Shown piece by piece: positions 6,445 through 14,623 of a DNA stretch of 15,325 bases (the first letter of the stretch is position 1; every line of letters begins with the position of its first letter). The stretch is from an uncultured Fusobacterium sp. (GTDB lineage Bacteria; Fusobacteriota; Fusobacteriia; Fusobacteriales; Fusobacteriaceae), in the NCBI GenBank assembly GCA_900545035.1, contig UQXM01000024.1:1-15325 (forward strand). Reading direction: 5' to 3'. Below the pieces are notes generated by a model. The model was not told the DNA's origin. It saw only the letters and a list, made by a program, of their open reading frames with translations, and did not search any database. Position numbers and translations under genes: made by a program.

Positions 6445-7791
6445 TTAATTTGTTCCTTTCTCTTGTAATTTTTCTGCAAATTCGTGGGCAGCGGAAGAAA
6501 TATTTCCTGCTCCCATAAACAGATATACATGCTCCTCTTTTCTTTCTGCAAGCATGTTCTCCAGCTCATCTCTGTTTTTCATTATTTTTCCGTTTTTGTG
6601 ATTTATTTTTTTCAATAAATCTTCCACAGACACACCAAATTCATCTTTTTCTCCTGCACTGTAGATAGGCATAAGAATAAGCTCATCGGCATTTTTAAAA
6701 GTACCTGCAAACTCCTCAAAAAGAAATTTTACCCTGCTGTATCTGTGAGGCTGGAATATTACAGTGATATGTTTATTTTCAATACTTCTTGCTCCTTGAA
6801 GAGTGGCTTCTATCTCTGTGGGATGATGTGCATAGTCATCAATTACTTTCACTTTCCCGTCGTCAAAAAGAACATCATATCTTCTTTTTGCTCCCTTGAA
6901 ATTTTCTATTTTTTCTTTCACTGTCTTCATATCAAGCCCAAACTCTCTTGCAAGATATATTACAGGAAGCGAATTATACACATTGTGAGTTCCCGGAATT
7001 GAAAGAGAAAACTCTCCCGCATACTCTCCTTTTATATATACATCAAATTTTGTTTTTCCTTCTGCCACTTTTACATCAGCTGCATAAATATCTGCAGATT
7101 TATCTGTAAGACTGTATCTTACAACATTATCCTTATACCCAATAATATCCTGTATATTTTCATTGTCAGCACACACAACTATTTCTCTTTCTGTCTGCTG
7201 CATAAAAATATTGAATGATTTTTTTATATTCTCAAGGCAGCCGTGTTTTTCAAGATGATCTGCTTCGATATTTGTGATTACTGAATATTTTGGACGCATA
7301 TACAGAAAAGAGTTGTCGCTCTCGTCTGCTTCTGCCACAAAATATTCTCCGGCTCCGTATCTTGCATTGGATTTTATACAATCAACTATTCCTCCTACAA
7401 CTATTGTAGGGTCTTTCTCCATTAAAACAGTTGCAAGCATAGAACTTGTTGTTGTTTTTCCATGAGTTCCCGCAACTGCCACTCCTGTTTTTCTGTTAAG
7501 AAGTTCTGCCAAAAGCTCTCCTCTTTTAAGTACCGGAATTCCTCTTTCCACAGCTTCTTTATACTCAGGATTTTCTCTGCTTATTGCTGTTGATACTACA
7601 AGAGTATCTGCATCTCCCAAATTTTCTTTTTTATGTTCTGAATAGATTGTTATCCCTTGCTTTCTCATTTCTTCAGTAAGATAGCTCACACTTGGATCCG
7701 AACCTGCCACACTGTATCCCAGCTCTTTCATTATTTTTGCAAGTCCGCTCATACCTATTCCGTTTATACCTACAAAAAACACATTTTTCAT
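6445..7791 (-). CDS. murC: UDP-N-acetylmuramate--L-alanine ligase MurC
   Basis: MurC adds L-Ala to UDP-MurNAc, the first amino acid of the stem peptide. The 448-residue protein has the N-terminal UDP-binding glycine-rich loop VGINGIGMSGLA, the ATP-binding GTHGKTTTS (108-116), EADESDNSF (154-162), PGTHNVYN (276-283), the DDYAHHPTEI motif typical of MurC (318-327) and FQPHRYSR (346-353). Length and motifs are those of a complete enzyme. The ATG follows GGAGG by ten bases; this site lies in the last codons of murG, four bases before whose stop-to-start gap murC begins, so the two are tightly coupled. Confidence 0.99.
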   Translation of the reverse strand: MKNVFFVGINGIGMSGLAKIMKELGYSVAGSDPSVSYLTEEMRKQGITIYSEHKKENLGDADTLVVSTAISRENPEYKEAVERGIPVLKRGELLAELLNRKTGVAVAGTHGKTTTSSMLATVLMEKDPTIVVGGIVDCIKSNARYGAGEYFVAEADESDNSFLYMRPKYSVITNIEADHLEKHGCLENIKKSFNIFMQQTEREIVVCADNENIQDIIGYKDNVVRYSLTDKSADIYAADVKVAEGKTKFDVYIKGEYAGEFSLSIPGTHNVYNSLPVIYLAREFGLDMKTVKEKIENFKGAKRRYDVLFDDGKVKVIDDYAHHPTEIEATLQGARSIENKHITVIFQPHRYSRVKFLFEEFAGTFKNADELILMPIYSAGEKDEFGVSVEDLLKKINHKNGKIMKNRDELENMLAERKEEHVYLFMGAGNISSAAHEFAEKLQEKGTN

Positions 7792-7795
7792 TAAC

Positions 7796-8863
7796 CTAAT
7801 TCCTCCAAATATCCAGACTGTTGATTATGCTCTCTGTTGCATTGGCATTTCTTAAAGCCTTAATTCTCAGCTTCATTCTGCGAAGCTGTTCATCATTTTT
7901 GATAAGTTCAATGGCTATTCTCACTGCTTCGTCAGCTTCATTGTTGTCAAACAAAAGAGCTCCCTCTCTCTCTTCAAGCATAACAGCATTCTCATACTGT
8001 CCAACTTTTACAGAGTTGTATGGGATAAGTACTGACGGCTTGCTCAGCTCAATAAGTTCAGAAATAGTCAAAGCTCCTGCTCTGCATATAACTAAATCTG
8101 CTGCTGCCATTATATTAATAAGATTATCAAAATAAGGCTTTATAATGTCTTTCATGTTTCTTTTTTCTATTTTGTCGAAGATTTCATCATAATGTGTTTT
8201 CCCTGTTGCCCAATATATTCTTATATTTTTTTCCTCTTTTAATTTGTCCCATTCATTTAAAACAGCTTTGTTAATACTTTTTGCCCCTAAACTTCCACCT
8301 GTTATCACAAGAATTTTTTCTCCCTCTTCAGCTTTCAGGCTCTCCCTCTCTTTTTGTCTGTCGATAGAATATATCTCTTCTCTCAAGGGATTTCCTGTTA
8401 CTTTAAATTTATGCTGATATTTTATCGGTATATCATCATAAGTTTTCTCAAAAGCAAGAAATGTTTTTCTGGCAAACTTATAATAAAGTTTATTTGTCAT
8501 ACCTAAATTTGCATTTTGTTCCTGAAGATAAAAAGGTGTTCTTGTAAGAAAAGCCGCAGTTATCATAGGCAGAGATATATAGTTTCCAAATCCCAACACT
8601 ACATCGGGCTTTTCTTCTTTTATTAATTTTATAGATTTTTTCACTGCTGACAACAGTTTAAAAAATGTTTTTACAGATTTTATAGGATATATGTCCAGTC
8701 CTTCAAATCTTATATTCTCTTTCGGTACCATATCCTTTTCCATTCTTGAACTGCTTCCCACAAAAAGAATATCCACATCTCTTTTTTTTAGTCCTGCTGC
8801 CACCGAAAGAGCAGGGTATATATGTCCCCCTGTTCCTCCTGTTGTAATTATTGCTTTTTTCAC
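7796..8863 (-). CDS. murG: Lipid II synthase MurG (GT28 glycosyltransferase)
   Basis: MurG transfers GlcNAc from UDP-GlcNAc to lipid I at the inner face of the membrane. The 355-residue GT-B protein has the first G loop TTGGTGGHIYPA (with H14), a second loop GFGNYISLP (91-99, where most homologues read GGY), QEQN (E115-N117), GNPLR, the third loop ITGGSLGA (187-194), the UDP-GlcNAc-binding RAGALTISEL (261-270) and GQYENA. The start codon is GTG, with GGGAG seven bases upstream. Its first four bases, GTGA, contain the stop codon of murD, so the genes overlap by 4 nt. In many bacteria ftsW lies at this junction; it is absent. Confidence 0.98.
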   Translation of the reverse strand: MKKAIITTGGTGGHIYPALSVAAGLKKRDVDILFVGSSSRMEKDMVPKENIRFEGLDIYPIKSVKTFFKLLSAVKKSIKLIKEEKPDVVLGFGNYISLPMITAAFLTRTPFYLQEQNANLGMTNKLYYKFARKTFLAFEKTYDDIPIKYQHKFKVTGNPLREEIYSIDRQKERESLKAEEGEKILVITGGSLGAKSINKAVLNEWDKLKEEKNIRIYWATGKTHYDEIFDKIEKRNMKDIIKPYFDNLINIMAAADLVICRAGALTISELIELSKPSVLIPYNSVKVGQYENAVMLEEREGALLFDNNEADEAVRIAIELIKNDEQLRRMKLRIKALRNANATESIINSLDIWRN

Positions 8864-10188
8864 AATTCCTCTCCCTCTGGAAAATATTTTTTAACAAGTT
8901 CTTTGAAAGTTTTTCCTCTCACTTCAAAATTTGGAAACTGGTCGTAGCTTTCTGTTGTAGGAGAAAGAAGCACCACATCTTTTTCATCTCCCGAAAGTTT
9001 TTCTCTCAATGCTTTAACTACATTTTCCATAGTTACAAGAGGGAATATTTTCTCGTTCGGATATCCTCCAAGAAGAAGGGCTTCCCTGAATCTTTCCGAC
9101 ATCTGCCCAATAAGATAAACCTCTTTTATATTTGAATTTATCTGTTTTACCAAATCTTCAAGAGGAAGACCTTTGTCTTTTCCTCCGCATACAAGGATTG
9201 CTCCTTTATAAGCATCTATTGCAAAACTTGTGGAATCCAGATTTGTTCCTTTTGAATCATTGACAAAAAGAACATTTTTCCACTGCCAAAATCTCTCCAT
9301 TCTGTGTTCAAGTGATTTTGTATGGTATAGAAATTCTCTTATTATCTCTTCATCAACGCCAACCTGCTCTGCTGCTGTTACAATAAACAGAGTATTTTCC
9401 AAATTATGTTTTCCTTTAAGAGAAAGTTTTTCATTTTCGGCAACAATTTTTCCTCTGTACACAATATTTTTTCCGTCAGTACAGCATACAGCTTGAGATT
9501 TTCCTTTTTCTGTAACTGTTACTCCAAGTTTTGTTCCCGTTACTTTTTCCATTCTCTTCAGTGAATCTGCATCATTAAGGTTATATATAAATATATCTTC
9601 CTCTGTCTGATTTTTTCCAATATTGAATTTTGCATCAAAATATTCCTCTTTTGACGGATATCTGTTTAAATGGTCAGGAGAAAGATTTACTACCATAGCT
9701 ATATCTGCTTTGAACTCTTTCAGATTTTCCAGCTGGAATGAACTTAATTCAAGTACAACATATTCCAAATCAGGTCTGTCTAAAATAAGCTGTCCGAATG
9801 AATTTCCTATATTTCCCGCATGTTCGCATTTATATCCTGCCATCTGCAGAAGCTCTGTTATTTTACTTGTAACAGTAGTTTTCCCGTTGCTTCCTGTAAC
9901 TGCTATTATTTTTGTTTTCATATCTGACGATTTCATGTATCTGTATGCAAGTTCTATCTCATCGATAACTTCCACTTTCATTTCTATTGCCTTTTTTACA
10001 AGATTATTGTAAGGAACTCCCGGACTTTTTACAAACAGATTCACTTTATCCAAAAGTTCCTCTGCCGAATCTGAAGTCATTCCTGTTTTATCATCTACCA
10101 GTATTATTTCATACTTCATTTTTTTAAGGATTTCTTTAGCACCTTTTCCGCTTACTCCATCCCCAAAAATCATACCAACTTTCATCAC
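8860..10188 (-). CDS. murD: UDP-N-acetylmuramoylalanine--D-glutamate ligase MurD
   Basis: MurD adds D-Glu to UDP-MurNAc-L-Ala. In the 442-residue protein I see a Rossmann-like start (GDGVSGKGA), the P-loop TGSNGKTT (98-105), LELSSFQLE (146-154), NLSPDHLNRY (168-177), the Lys expected to be carbamylated (K187), HNLEN (261-265), HRME (295-298), NDSKGTN (310-316) and a C-terminal SPTTESYDQF (409-418), where many homologues have SPACASFDxF. The start may be GTG at 10188 (seven bases from GGAGG) or the next codon, ATG at 10185; the product differs by one residue. It lies 79 bases after mraY, the widest gap but one inside the operon, and that gap holds a hairpin. Confidence 0.98.
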   Translation of the reverse strand: MMKVGMIFGDGVSGKGAKEILKKMKYEIILVDDKTGMTSDSAEELLDKVNLFVKSPGVPYNNLVKKAIEMKVEVIDEIELAYRYMKSSDMKTKIIAVTGSNGKTTVTSKITELLQMAGYKCEHAGNIGNSFGQLILDRPDLEYVVLELSSFQLENLKEFKADIAMVVNLSPDHLNRYPSKEEYFDAKFNIGKNQTEEDIFIYNLNDADSLKRMEKVTGTKLGVTVTEKGKSQAVCCTDGKNIVYRGKIVAENEKLSLKGKHNLENTLFIVTAAEQVGVDEEIIREFLYHTKSLEHRMERFWQWKNVLFVNDSKGTNLDSTSFAIDAYKGAILVCGGKDKGLPLEDLVKQINSNIKEVYLIGQMSERFREALLLGGYPNEKIFPLVTMENVVKALREKLSGDEKDVVLLSPTTESYDQFPNFEVRGKTFKELVKKYFPEGEEL

Positions 10189-10225
10189 TGCAAAACCTCC
10201 AAAAAAATTTTCTCTAAATAAACAG

Positions 10226-10256
10226 GTAAAACCACGGAGTTTATTCCATGGTTTAC
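10226..10256 (-). other. Hairpin in the mraY-murD gap, possible attenuator or processing site
   Basis: The minus strand reads GTAAACCATGGA, a 6-base loop, then TCCGTGGTTTTAC: about 12 pairs with one G-U pair and one bulged base. After the stem comes TTTTACCTGTTTATTT, a broken T tract, so termination would be partial. No promoter is visible between it and murD, which must be transcribed through it. On the plus strand the same stem is followed by a T run, so it could also stop antisense transcription. Confidence 0.55.
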
Positions 10257-10267
10257 AAATTTTTCTT

Positions 10268-11356
10268 TTACAAAATTCCTCTAAGTCTTATCATACCAAG
10301 TGCCACTATACCAAACAGCAGAGCAACAATCCAAAATCTCATTGTTACTTTATTTTCCGGAACCCCCATAAGTTCAAAATGATGATGAACAGGAGCCATT
10401 CTGAATATTCTTTTCTTTCTGATTTTGTATGAGCCTACCTGAAGTATTACAGACACTGCTTCCACAACAAAAATTCCCCCTATTATCGGAAGAAGAAGTT
10501 CTTGTTTCAAAAGAATTGATATAACTCCTATCACTCCTCCTAGAGCTAAAGAACCTGTATCACCCATAAAAATCTGTGCCGGGTAACAGTTATACCACAA
10601 AAATGCAAGTCCTCCTCCTATTATTGTGGAAAGAAATACTGCAATTTCTCCCGAACCGGGAATTGAAAACAGAGCAAGGTGTGTGCTCATTTCTATATGT
10701 CCGCTGAAATATGCTATTACTCCCAGAATAGAGCAGCTTATTATTACAGGCATGATTGCCAGCCCATCCAAACCATCAGTAATATTTACTGCATTCGAAG
10801 TTCCGTTTACCACGAGCATAATAAACAAAAGCATAAACAGGCTTCCTATATAAAAAGTGGAATCTGCCATTATAGGATTTGACAGAGAAAAATCCACTGC
10901 CTTAGAACCTGTCAATCCAAATTCTTTTATAAATACCCATACAATTATTGATATAAGACTTTGTCCAAAAAGTTTTTTTCTTCCCGAAAGTCCGTCTTTG
11001 TTCACTGTAAATTTTTTATAATCATCAACAAATCCTATTGCACTGAAACACAAAGTTGTAATTATAAGAAGAATTGTAAATTTATTATAAAGATTTCCTG
11101 CAATAAAAACACTCATAAGAGAACCCATAAGCATAAGCACTCCTCCCATTGTAGGAGTTCCTTTTTTGCTGTAATGACTTGCCGGTCCGCATTCTCTTAT
11201 TTCTTCTCCGAATTTTTTTATTTTTAAAAATTTGATAAATGGTTTTCCTATTATAAGCACCAATAAAAAGGAAAGCACAAATCCTATAAATGTTCTGAAA
11301 TATATTGATTTCAAAAAACTAAGCTGTGGATAATATAATCCAAGTGTGTATAACAT
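10268..11356 (-). CDS. mraY: Phospho-MurNAc-pentapeptide translocase MraY
   Basis: MraY moves phospho-MurNAc-pentapeptide from UDP onto undecaprenyl phosphate, making lipid I in the inner membrane. The 362-residue polytopic protein (about ten membrane segments) has the family signatures KKGTPTMGG (64-72), FVDDYKKF with the Asp pair D111-D112, NITDGLDGL (191-199), GDTGSLALGG (275-284) and the cytoplasmic APVHHHFE loop (331-338). All key Asp and His residues are present. AAGGAG precedes the ATG at normal distance, and it starts 10 bases after the murF stop. Confidence 0.99.
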   Translation of the reverse strand: MLYTLGLYYPQLSFLKSIYFRTFIGFVLSFLLVLIIGKPFIKFLKIKKFGEEIRECGPASHYSKKGTPTMGGVLMLMGSLMSVFIAGNLYNKFTILLIITTLCFSAIGFVDDYKKFTVNKDGLSGRKKLFGQSLISIIVWVFIKEFGLTGSKAVDFSLSNPIMADSTFYIGSLFMLLFIMLVVNGTSNAVNITDGLDGLAIMPVIISCSILGVIAYFSGHIEMSTHLALFSIPGSGEIAVFLSTIIGGGLAFLWYNCYPAQIFMGDTGSLALGGVIGVISILLKQELLLPIIGGIFVVEAVSVILQVGSYKIRKKRIFRMAPVHHHFELMGVPENKVTMRFWIVALLFGIVALGMIRLRGIL

Positions 11357-11366
11357 TTTTATCTCC

Positions 11367-12656
11367 TTACTCCATTATCTCCCAAAGATGATTGAAATTT
11401 GAACCTTTCAGCAGAATTACTCTGTCTGTAAAATTTTTTCTGATAATCTCTTTTATTTCATCTTTTGTTTCTGCTGTGATTAATTTTTCTGCCTTTTCTC
11501 TATTTTCAATAACCTTTGAAGCCTCTTTCATAAGTTTTCCAAAAAGGATTATCTTATCAATATCCAAAGAAACTGCAAATTTTAAAATATCTTCATGATA
11601 TTTAAGCTCGTCTTTTCCAAGCTCTCCCATATCAGCCAATACTGCTATTTTAGGTATATTTTTATAAGCATTTTCCAAAGTTTCAAGAGAATATCTCATT
11701 GAAATAGGGCTTGCATTGTATGCGTCGTTTATATATGTTATCCCATTTTTTATTTTTTTCTCAAATCTCATAGAAGTAACTTTACAGTTTAAAAGTCCAT
11801 TCCTTATCTCGTCATCGGAAAGTCCTGCAAGTTTTCCCATACTTATCCCAAAAGAAGCATTTATACAGTTATGTTTTCCGTTCATGGGAAATATATATTC
11901 TCTGCCTCCTATTTCAAAAGCTGTTCCCTCCGCTGTCTCGTGATAATTTTCTATAACATAATCATTATTCTTCTCAAAACCTGTTTTTATTCCCGGAAGA
12001 TTTTTCAAATATACATCATCGCCGAATAAAATCAAGTTTTCAGGAGAAACATAATTTTTTATTTCACTTTTTTCCAAAAATACATTATCTCTGTTAATCA
12101 AAAATTCCAAATGTGAATCTCCGATATTTGTTATCACAGCATAATCGGGAAGTGCGATATCACAAAGAGCCTTTATCTCTCCTCTGCTGCTCATTCCCAT
12201 TTCCACCACTGCAAATTCTGTATTATCATCTATCTGTAAAAGTGTGTACGGAACACCTATATGATTATTATAATTTCCCTCTGTTTTTATACATCTGTAT
12301 TTTTCAGAAAGAACAGAATAAATTATATCTTTTGTAGTAGTTTTTCCATTACTTCCCACAATTCCGACAATTTTTACAGAAAGAGCTTTTCTGTATTCAT
12401 GGGCTAAATTCTGCATTGCGGTAAGTGTATTTTCTACCACTGCAACTCTTTCATGTCCTGCCCATTTCTTATCATCACACACAACAAGGGCAGCTCCCTT
12501 TTTAAGTACATCATCTATATAATTTTTCCCATTATTAAGAGCAAAAAACACATCATTTTTTTCTACAATTCTGCTGTCCATTTTTACTTTTGAAATTTTT
12601 TCAATCTTCGTTTTTATTGGCAGCACTTTTGTAATAATTTCAACCAATTTTTTCAT
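11367..12656 (-). CDS. murF: UDP-MurNAc-tripeptide--D-Ala-D-Ala ligase MurF
   Basis: MurF attaches D-Ala-D-Ala, the product of ddl downstream, to the UDP-MurNAc-tripeptide, completing the soluble precursor for MraY. In fusobacteria the third residue is meso-lanthionine in several species, diaminopimelate in others; the sequence does not tell which. The 429-residue protein has GSNGKTTT (101-108), EMGMSSRGEI (142-151), TNIGDSHLEF (166-175), the likely carbamylated Lys in FLEKSEI (K186), NGKHN, NDAYNASP (300-307), ADMGELG (331-337) and LLKGSN (415-420). It is the first gene of the dcw operon, behind the promoter at 12683-12711 with a leader of some 20 bases. Unusually for this cluster, murE is not its neighbour. 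Confidence 0.98.
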   Translation of the reverse strand: MKKLVEIITKVLPIKTKIEKISKVKMDSRIVEKNDVFFALNNGKNYIDDVLKKGAALVVCDDKKWAGHERVAVVENTLTAMQNLAHEYRKALSVKIVGIVGSNGKTTTKDIIYSVLSEKYRCIKTEGNYNNHIGVPYTLLQIDDNTEFAVVEMGMSSRGEIKALCDIALPDYAVITNIGDSHLEFLINRDNVFLEKSEIKNYVSPENLILFGDDVYLKNLPGIKTGFEKNNDYVIENYHETAEGTAFEIGGREYIFPMNGKHNCINASFGISMGKLAGLSDDEIRNGLLNCKVTSMRFEKKIKNGITYINDAYNASPISMRYSLETLENAYKNIPKIAVLADMGELGKDELKYHEDILKFAVSLDIDKIILFGKLMKEASKVIENREKAEKLITAETKDEIKEIIRKNFTDRVILLKGSNFNHLWEIME

Positions 12657-12682
12657 TTCTCTTCCTTTTTTGTATATCTTTT

Positions 12683-12711
12683 ATTTTATCATTTTAAAAT
12701 ATTTCTCTCAA
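12683..12711 (-). promoter_or_regulatory. Promoter of the murF-ftsZ (dcw) operon
   Basis: The minus strand reads TTGAGA (12706-12711), a 17-base spacer ending in TGA, and TAAAAT (12683-12688), so it also has the extended -10 TGn element. Transcription should start near 12676, about 20 bases before the murF ATG. It lies in the 76-base gap after gmhB. I see no terminator in that gap, so read-through from gmhB may add to expression. Confidence 0.75.
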
Positions 12712-12732
12712 CCTATTTCAATTATTTTTTCG

Positions 12733-13296
12733 TTATTTTTTTATTTCTGATTTTTTTCTCAAATCTTCTGCAAATTCATACAACGAAGAATACAAAAGAA
12801 TATTTTTCTCAGTGAAAGTTACAGGTTCAAGTCCTGTTTGGACAACAACACCCTGTATTCCCGCTTTCATTCCTGCTTCCGCATCTGAAAGTTTATCCCC
12901 AACAATATATGAATTTTCCACATCTATATCAAATTCTCTTATTCCCTCCAGTATCATTCCAGGATTTGGCTTTCTGCAGCTGCATTCTGTTTTATATTTT
13001 CCTATACCTTTTTCAGGATGATGAGGACAATAATATGATTTTTTTATCTCTATACCATATTTTTTCAACTCATCTGCCATAAAATTATTTAATTTTTCAC
13101 AATCTTCTTCTGTATAGTATCCTCTCGCTATTCCGGACTGATTTGTTACCACTATAAGAATATATCCCAAATCAGATAAAATTTTCAGTCCCTCCACAGC
13201 ACCATTGATAAATTCAAATTCCTCCGGTTTATAAAGATAAACTTTATCTATATTTATTGTTCCATCTCTGTCAAGAAACACTGCTTTATTTTTCAT
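12733..13296 (-). CDS. gmhB: D-glycero-D-manno-heptose-1,7-bisphosphate 7-phosphatase
   Basis: GmhB removes the 7-phosphate from heptose bisphosphate on the way to ADP-heptose for the lipopolysaccharide inner core, which points to a Gram-negative envelope. The 187-residue HAD-family protein has motif I FLDRDGT (nucleophile D9, acid/base D11), motif II TNQSGI (51-56), the zinc site CPHHP...CSC (C90, H92, C105, C107), RKPNPGM and the motif IV region VGDKLSDAEAG (D134, D138). AGGAGA lies five bases before the ATG at 13296. An in-frame ATG at 13329 would add 11 residues unlike the family and overlap the likely promoter. Histidinol-phosphate phosphatase is a related alternative, but no his genes are nearby. 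Confidence 0.93.
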   Translation of the reverse strand: MKNKAVFLDRDGTINIDKVYLYKPEEFEFINGAVEGLKILSDLGYILIVVTNQSGIARGYYTEEDCEKLNNFMADELKKYGIEIKKSYYCPHHPEKGIGKYKTECSCRKPNPGMILEGIREFDIDVENSYIVGDKLSDAEAGMKAGIQGVVVQTGLEPVTFTEKNILLYSSLYEFAEDLRKKSEIKK

Positions 13297-13327
13297 TTTT
13301 CTCTCCTGTCTGCAAACTTTTACATTC

Positions 13328-13338
13328 ATTATATTTTA
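13328..13338 (-). promoter_or_regulatory. Possible -10 region of the gmhB promoter
   Basis: Two overlapping -10 candidates occur on the minus strand upstream of gmhB: TGATAAAAT (-10 hexamer 13333-13338 with a TGn extension, as in the murF promoter) and TATAAT (13328-13333). No good -35 hexamer lies at 16-18 bases, so an extended -10 promoter is the best reading. The upstream gene ends at a strong terminator, so gmhB needs a promoter about here. Confidence 0.45.
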
Positions 13339-13411
13339 TCATAAAAATAAAATTATTTCTTTGATTTCCCAAAAATATTTTAATTTTTTTCAGTTTTATA
13401 AAAAATTACAG

Positions 13412-13464
13412 AAATATAAAAAGAAACTGTTACAAATTTACAAAAATAAATGCAACAGTTTCTT
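13412..13464 (-). terminator. Intrinsic terminator after the EamA transporter gene
   Basis: AAGAAACTGTT and AACAGTTTCTT form a perfect 11-bp stem (13421-13431 with 13454-13464) around a 22-base A/T-rich loop that can pair a little further. On the minus strand the stem runs directly into TTTTTATATTT. It begins 6 bases after the transporter stop codon, so it should separate that gene from gmhB. Confidence 0.85.
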
Positions 13465-13470
13465 CAATAT

Positions 13471-14361
13471 CTAAAATTTTAATATTTTCTTAAAAAGATT
13501 TGTATTTTCACTGATAAAAGTCGAACCTAAAATTAATACTCCTCCAACGATCTGTAACACAGTCATTCTTTCTCCCAAAAAAAGAGAAGAAATAATTACT
13601 GCTGAAATTGGATCTATATAACTCAACACTGCTATCGTCTGTCCTTTAAGTTCTTTCAAAGATGAAAAATATAAAAAATATGCAAATCCTGTATGGACAG
13701 CTCCCAAAACTGCCAAATACACATATGCACTTTTTGTCATTCTGCTGAAATCAAACCCATCTGTTGCCATAACATACGGCAAAAGCACCAAAGAAGCCAG
13801 TATCAACTGTGTTACTGTTGTTTCCAATCCTCCGAGCCTTTTTATAAATTTATTCATAATAATAACACCTGCATAAAATACAGCTGCCGATAATCCGTAA
13901 ATAATCCCCAATGTATGATTATACACAACTCCTGCTGTTCCGCCGTTATTTCCTGCTATAAATATCATTCCTATCATGGCTCCCAATACACATAAAAATT
14001 TTACAAAAGAAAGTTTCTCTTTCAATATTACAGGGGATAATATGGTTACAATCACAGGAGCTGAATAATAACTCAAAGTTGCTGTGGAAACTGTTGTATA
14101 TTTATATGCCTGAAATAAAAATATCCAGTTAAGACCTATTCCTATTCCCGACAGAAAAAGTACGGGAAGATTTTTCTTAATTTCCAAAAAAGAAATTTTT
14201 TCCTTTTCTTTTGAACATATCAATATTCCCAGAAGAAATATGCTCCCTATAATTCCTCTTGCCAAAGCTGTTTCTTTGGAACTCAATTCTATATTTCTTA
14301 CAAAAATCCCAATAGTTCCAAATATAAGCATAGCTGTTATATTTTTCAGTTCACTTTTCAT
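13471..14361 (-). CDS. EamA-family (DMT superfamily) inner-membrane transporter
   Basis: The 296-residue protein has about ten hydrophobic segments (near 6-22, 31-50, 65-84, 92-112, 119-137, 151-171, 181-199, 212-231, 240-261 and 267-284), arranged as two EamA repeats. Each repeat carries the family's typical tail: APVIVTILSPVILKEKLS in the first half and PISAVIISSLFLGERMT in the second. Such proteins export or import metabolites such as amino acids or drugs; the substrate cannot be read from the sequence, and no neighbour suggests one. GGAGG precedes the ATG. The gene has its own strong promoter (14410-14438) and terminator (13412-13464), so it is a single-gene unit between the rRNA operon and gmhB. 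Confidence 0.92.
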   Translation of the reverse strand: MKSELKNITAMLIFGTIGIFVRNIELSSKETALARGIIGSIFLLGILICSKEKEKISFLEIKKNLPVLFLSGIGIGLNWIFLFQAYKYTTVSTATLSYYSAPVIVTILSPVILKEKLSFVKFLCVLGAMIGMIFIAGNNGGTAGVVYNHTLGIIYGLSAAVFYAGVIIMNKFIKRLGGLETTVTQLILASLVLLPYVMATDGFDFSRMTKSAYVYLAVLGAVHTGFAYFLYFSSLKELKGQTIAVLSYIDPISAVIISSLFLGERMTVLQIVGGVLILGSTFISENTNLFKKILKF

Positions 14362-14409
14362 TTTTAGTCTTCCTCCTTTTTCTTTTTTTTATATTAAAAA
14401 TTATTATGA

Positions 14410-14438
14410 TAATACAACTTTTTGTTTATGTTGTCAAC
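14410..14438 (-). promoter_or_regulatory. Promoter of the EamA transporter gene
   Basis: The minus strand has a consensus -35 TTGACA (14433-14438), a 17-base spacer and TATTAT (14410-14415). The predicted start lies about 42 bases before the ATG. A perfect 6-1-6 palindrome (TATTAT-G-ATAATA, 14403-14415) covers the -10 box, and GTTGTCAAC (14431-14439) covers the -35 box; either could be a repressor site. Confidence 0.85.
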
Positions 14439-14492
14439 TTTTTTATTGCATAATAAAATACAGGACTTTGATGACTGAAAAGTAAATTTTCA

Positions 14493-14506
14493 AAAAATAA
14501 AAAAAG
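14493..14506 (-). terminator. T-rich terminator tract directly after 5S rRNA
   Basis: The 3' strand of the 5S terminal helix (CTTGCCAATC) is followed at once by TTTTTTTATTTTTT on the minus strand. No separate hairpin precedes the tract, so the folded 5S RNA may act as the terminator stem for the rRNA operon. Some read-through to the transporter gene is possible. Confidence 0.55.
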
Positions 14507-14623
14507 ATTGGCAAGTTCCTATCCTCCCAAAGGGCTGCCCCCTAAGTACTTTCAGCGTTTGTGAGCTTAACTTCCAGGTTCGGTATGTTACTGGGTGTAC
14601 CCTCACAGCTATTCTTACCAATC
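14507..14623 (-). rRNA. rrf: 5S ribosomal RNA
   Basis: The minus strand holds the 5S core CCGAACCTGGAAGTTAAGCTC and GGGGGCAGCCCTTTGGGAGGATAGG. The ends are set by a 10-bp terminal helix: GATTGGTAAG at the 5' end pairs with CTTGCCAATC at the 3' end, giving 117 nt, the normal bacterial size. It follows the 23S gene across a spacer of about 63 bases (14624-14686), which contains a small GTGC/GCAC hairpin and no tRNA. The exact mature ends could differ by a few bases. Confidence 0.96.

Noticed and set aside
8091..8140. MurG or other Mur proteins with damaged active sites
   Set aside because: Although MurG reads GFGNY instead of GGY and MurD has SPTTESYDQF, all residues I know to be catalytic are present, so these look like lineage variants.
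8703..8897. A 64-codon minus-strand frame overlapping the start of murG
   Set aside because: It is a shifted frame of murG and murD sequence; the GTG-started murG frame carries the G loop and the correct binding site.
13297..13329. Longer GmhB start 11 codons upstream
   Set aside because: The extra residues are not family-like, run into the likely -10 region, and AGGAGA fits the ATG at 13296.
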